From an uncultured Eubacteriales bacterium (GTDB lineage: Bacteria; Bacillota_A; Clostridia; Christensenellales; Aristaeellaceae): a stretch of DNA of 6,159 bases. The position numbers were made by a program, and so were the translations under genes. Shown here in pieces: positions 6,082 through 6,159 of this stretch; positions within the stretch are counted from its first letter, which is position 1; every line of letters starts with the position of its first letter. The stretch spans positions 1-6,159 of the forward strand of contig CADCQZ010000326.1 in NCBI GenBank assembly GCA_902803675.1, read 5' to 3'. The notes beneath the pieces are model-generated. The model was not told the DNA's origin, searched no databases, and was given only the letters and a program-made list of their open reading frames with translations.

Positions 6082-6159
6082 GTATGACGGGCATGTCCCG
6101 AAGCTTGGGTGGAAGTCCCAAGGGGCGTAGTTGCCGACGAACCCGATAGCGACTGGCAA
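6082..6159 (+). mobile_element. Probable 5' end of a group IIC intron, running off the window
   Basis: The sequence after the terminator has no convincing reading frame but folds into successive hairpins. CGGG/CCCG pairs at 6088-6091 with 6097-6100. CTTGGG/CCCAAG pairs at 6104-6109 with 6117-6122 around the loop TGGAAGT. TTGCC/GGCAA pairs at 6131-6135 with 6155-6159 at the very edge. Recalled bacterial group II introns, notably the Oceanobacillus iheyensis IIC intron, begin GUGYG, then a small hairpin, then GGGTGAGAGTCCC; here GTATG (6082-6086), a small hairpin and GGGTGGAAGTCCC (11 of 13 identical) appear in the same order. Group IIC introns insert just after intrinsic terminators, and the terminator T-tract ends 3 nt before the proposed boundary. 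The intron-encoded reverse transcriptase would lie beyond the window. It could instead be a 5'-intact but otherwise degraded copy or another structured RNA. The exact 5' boundary is inferred. Confidence 0.5.

Noticed and set aside
3884..6121. A 745-codon open frame on the minus strand covering the whole pyrophosphatase gene
   Set aside because: It is rich in His, Asp, Gly, Gln and Ala with no recognisable domain, spans the hppA promoter and terminator, and arises because the C/G-ending codons of hppA leave few antisense stops. hppA on the plus strand has all family motifs.

Overview
The window is GC-rich DNA, most likely from an uncultured anaerobic clostridium (Bacillota). Three things point that way: strong AGGAGG-type ribosome-binding sites, tightly packed ABC-2/GldFG-type genes, and a K+-dependent, Na+-type membrane pyrophosphatase. 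The genus cannot be read from the sequence.

Left part (1-3666, minus strand): a four-gene operon read leftwards. In transcription order it holds an ABC transporter ATPase, an ABC-2 permease of GldF type, a GldG-type auxiliary protein with a large extracytoplasmic region, and a DUF4340 protein cut by the window's left edge. Junctions are 3 nt, 1 nt and a 4-nt overlap, so the genes are almost certainly co-transcribed and translationally coupled. This is the widespread GldA/GldF/GldG/DUF4340 gene set. It is named after gliding genes of Bacteroidetes, but its substrate in Firmicutes is not established.

Middle (3667-3904): a divergent intergenic region. It has a candidate leftward promoter for the transporter, a near-consensus rightward promoter for the pyrophosphatase, and an imperfect inverted repeat just upstream of the latter that could be an operator.

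Right part (3905-6028, plus strand): one large gene for a membrane-integral pyrophosphatase (HppA family), which couples PPi hydrolysis to Na+ and/or H+ export. Diagnostic residues predict K+ dependence and a Na+-PPase-type gate glutamate. Several otherwise near-invariant residues of the first catalytic loop are replaced. A very strong intrinsic terminator follows at 6044-6078.

Right edge (6082-6159): directly after the terminator's T-tract the sequence changes into hairpin-rich, non-coding DNA that closely resembles the 5' end of a bacterial group IIC intron, a retroelement class known to insert just behind terminators. Only the first ~78 nt would be visible. This and the divergent pyrophosphatase are the two most interesting items. 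I see no clear evidence of an undescribed multi-gene system; most of the window is ordinary clostridial chromosome.
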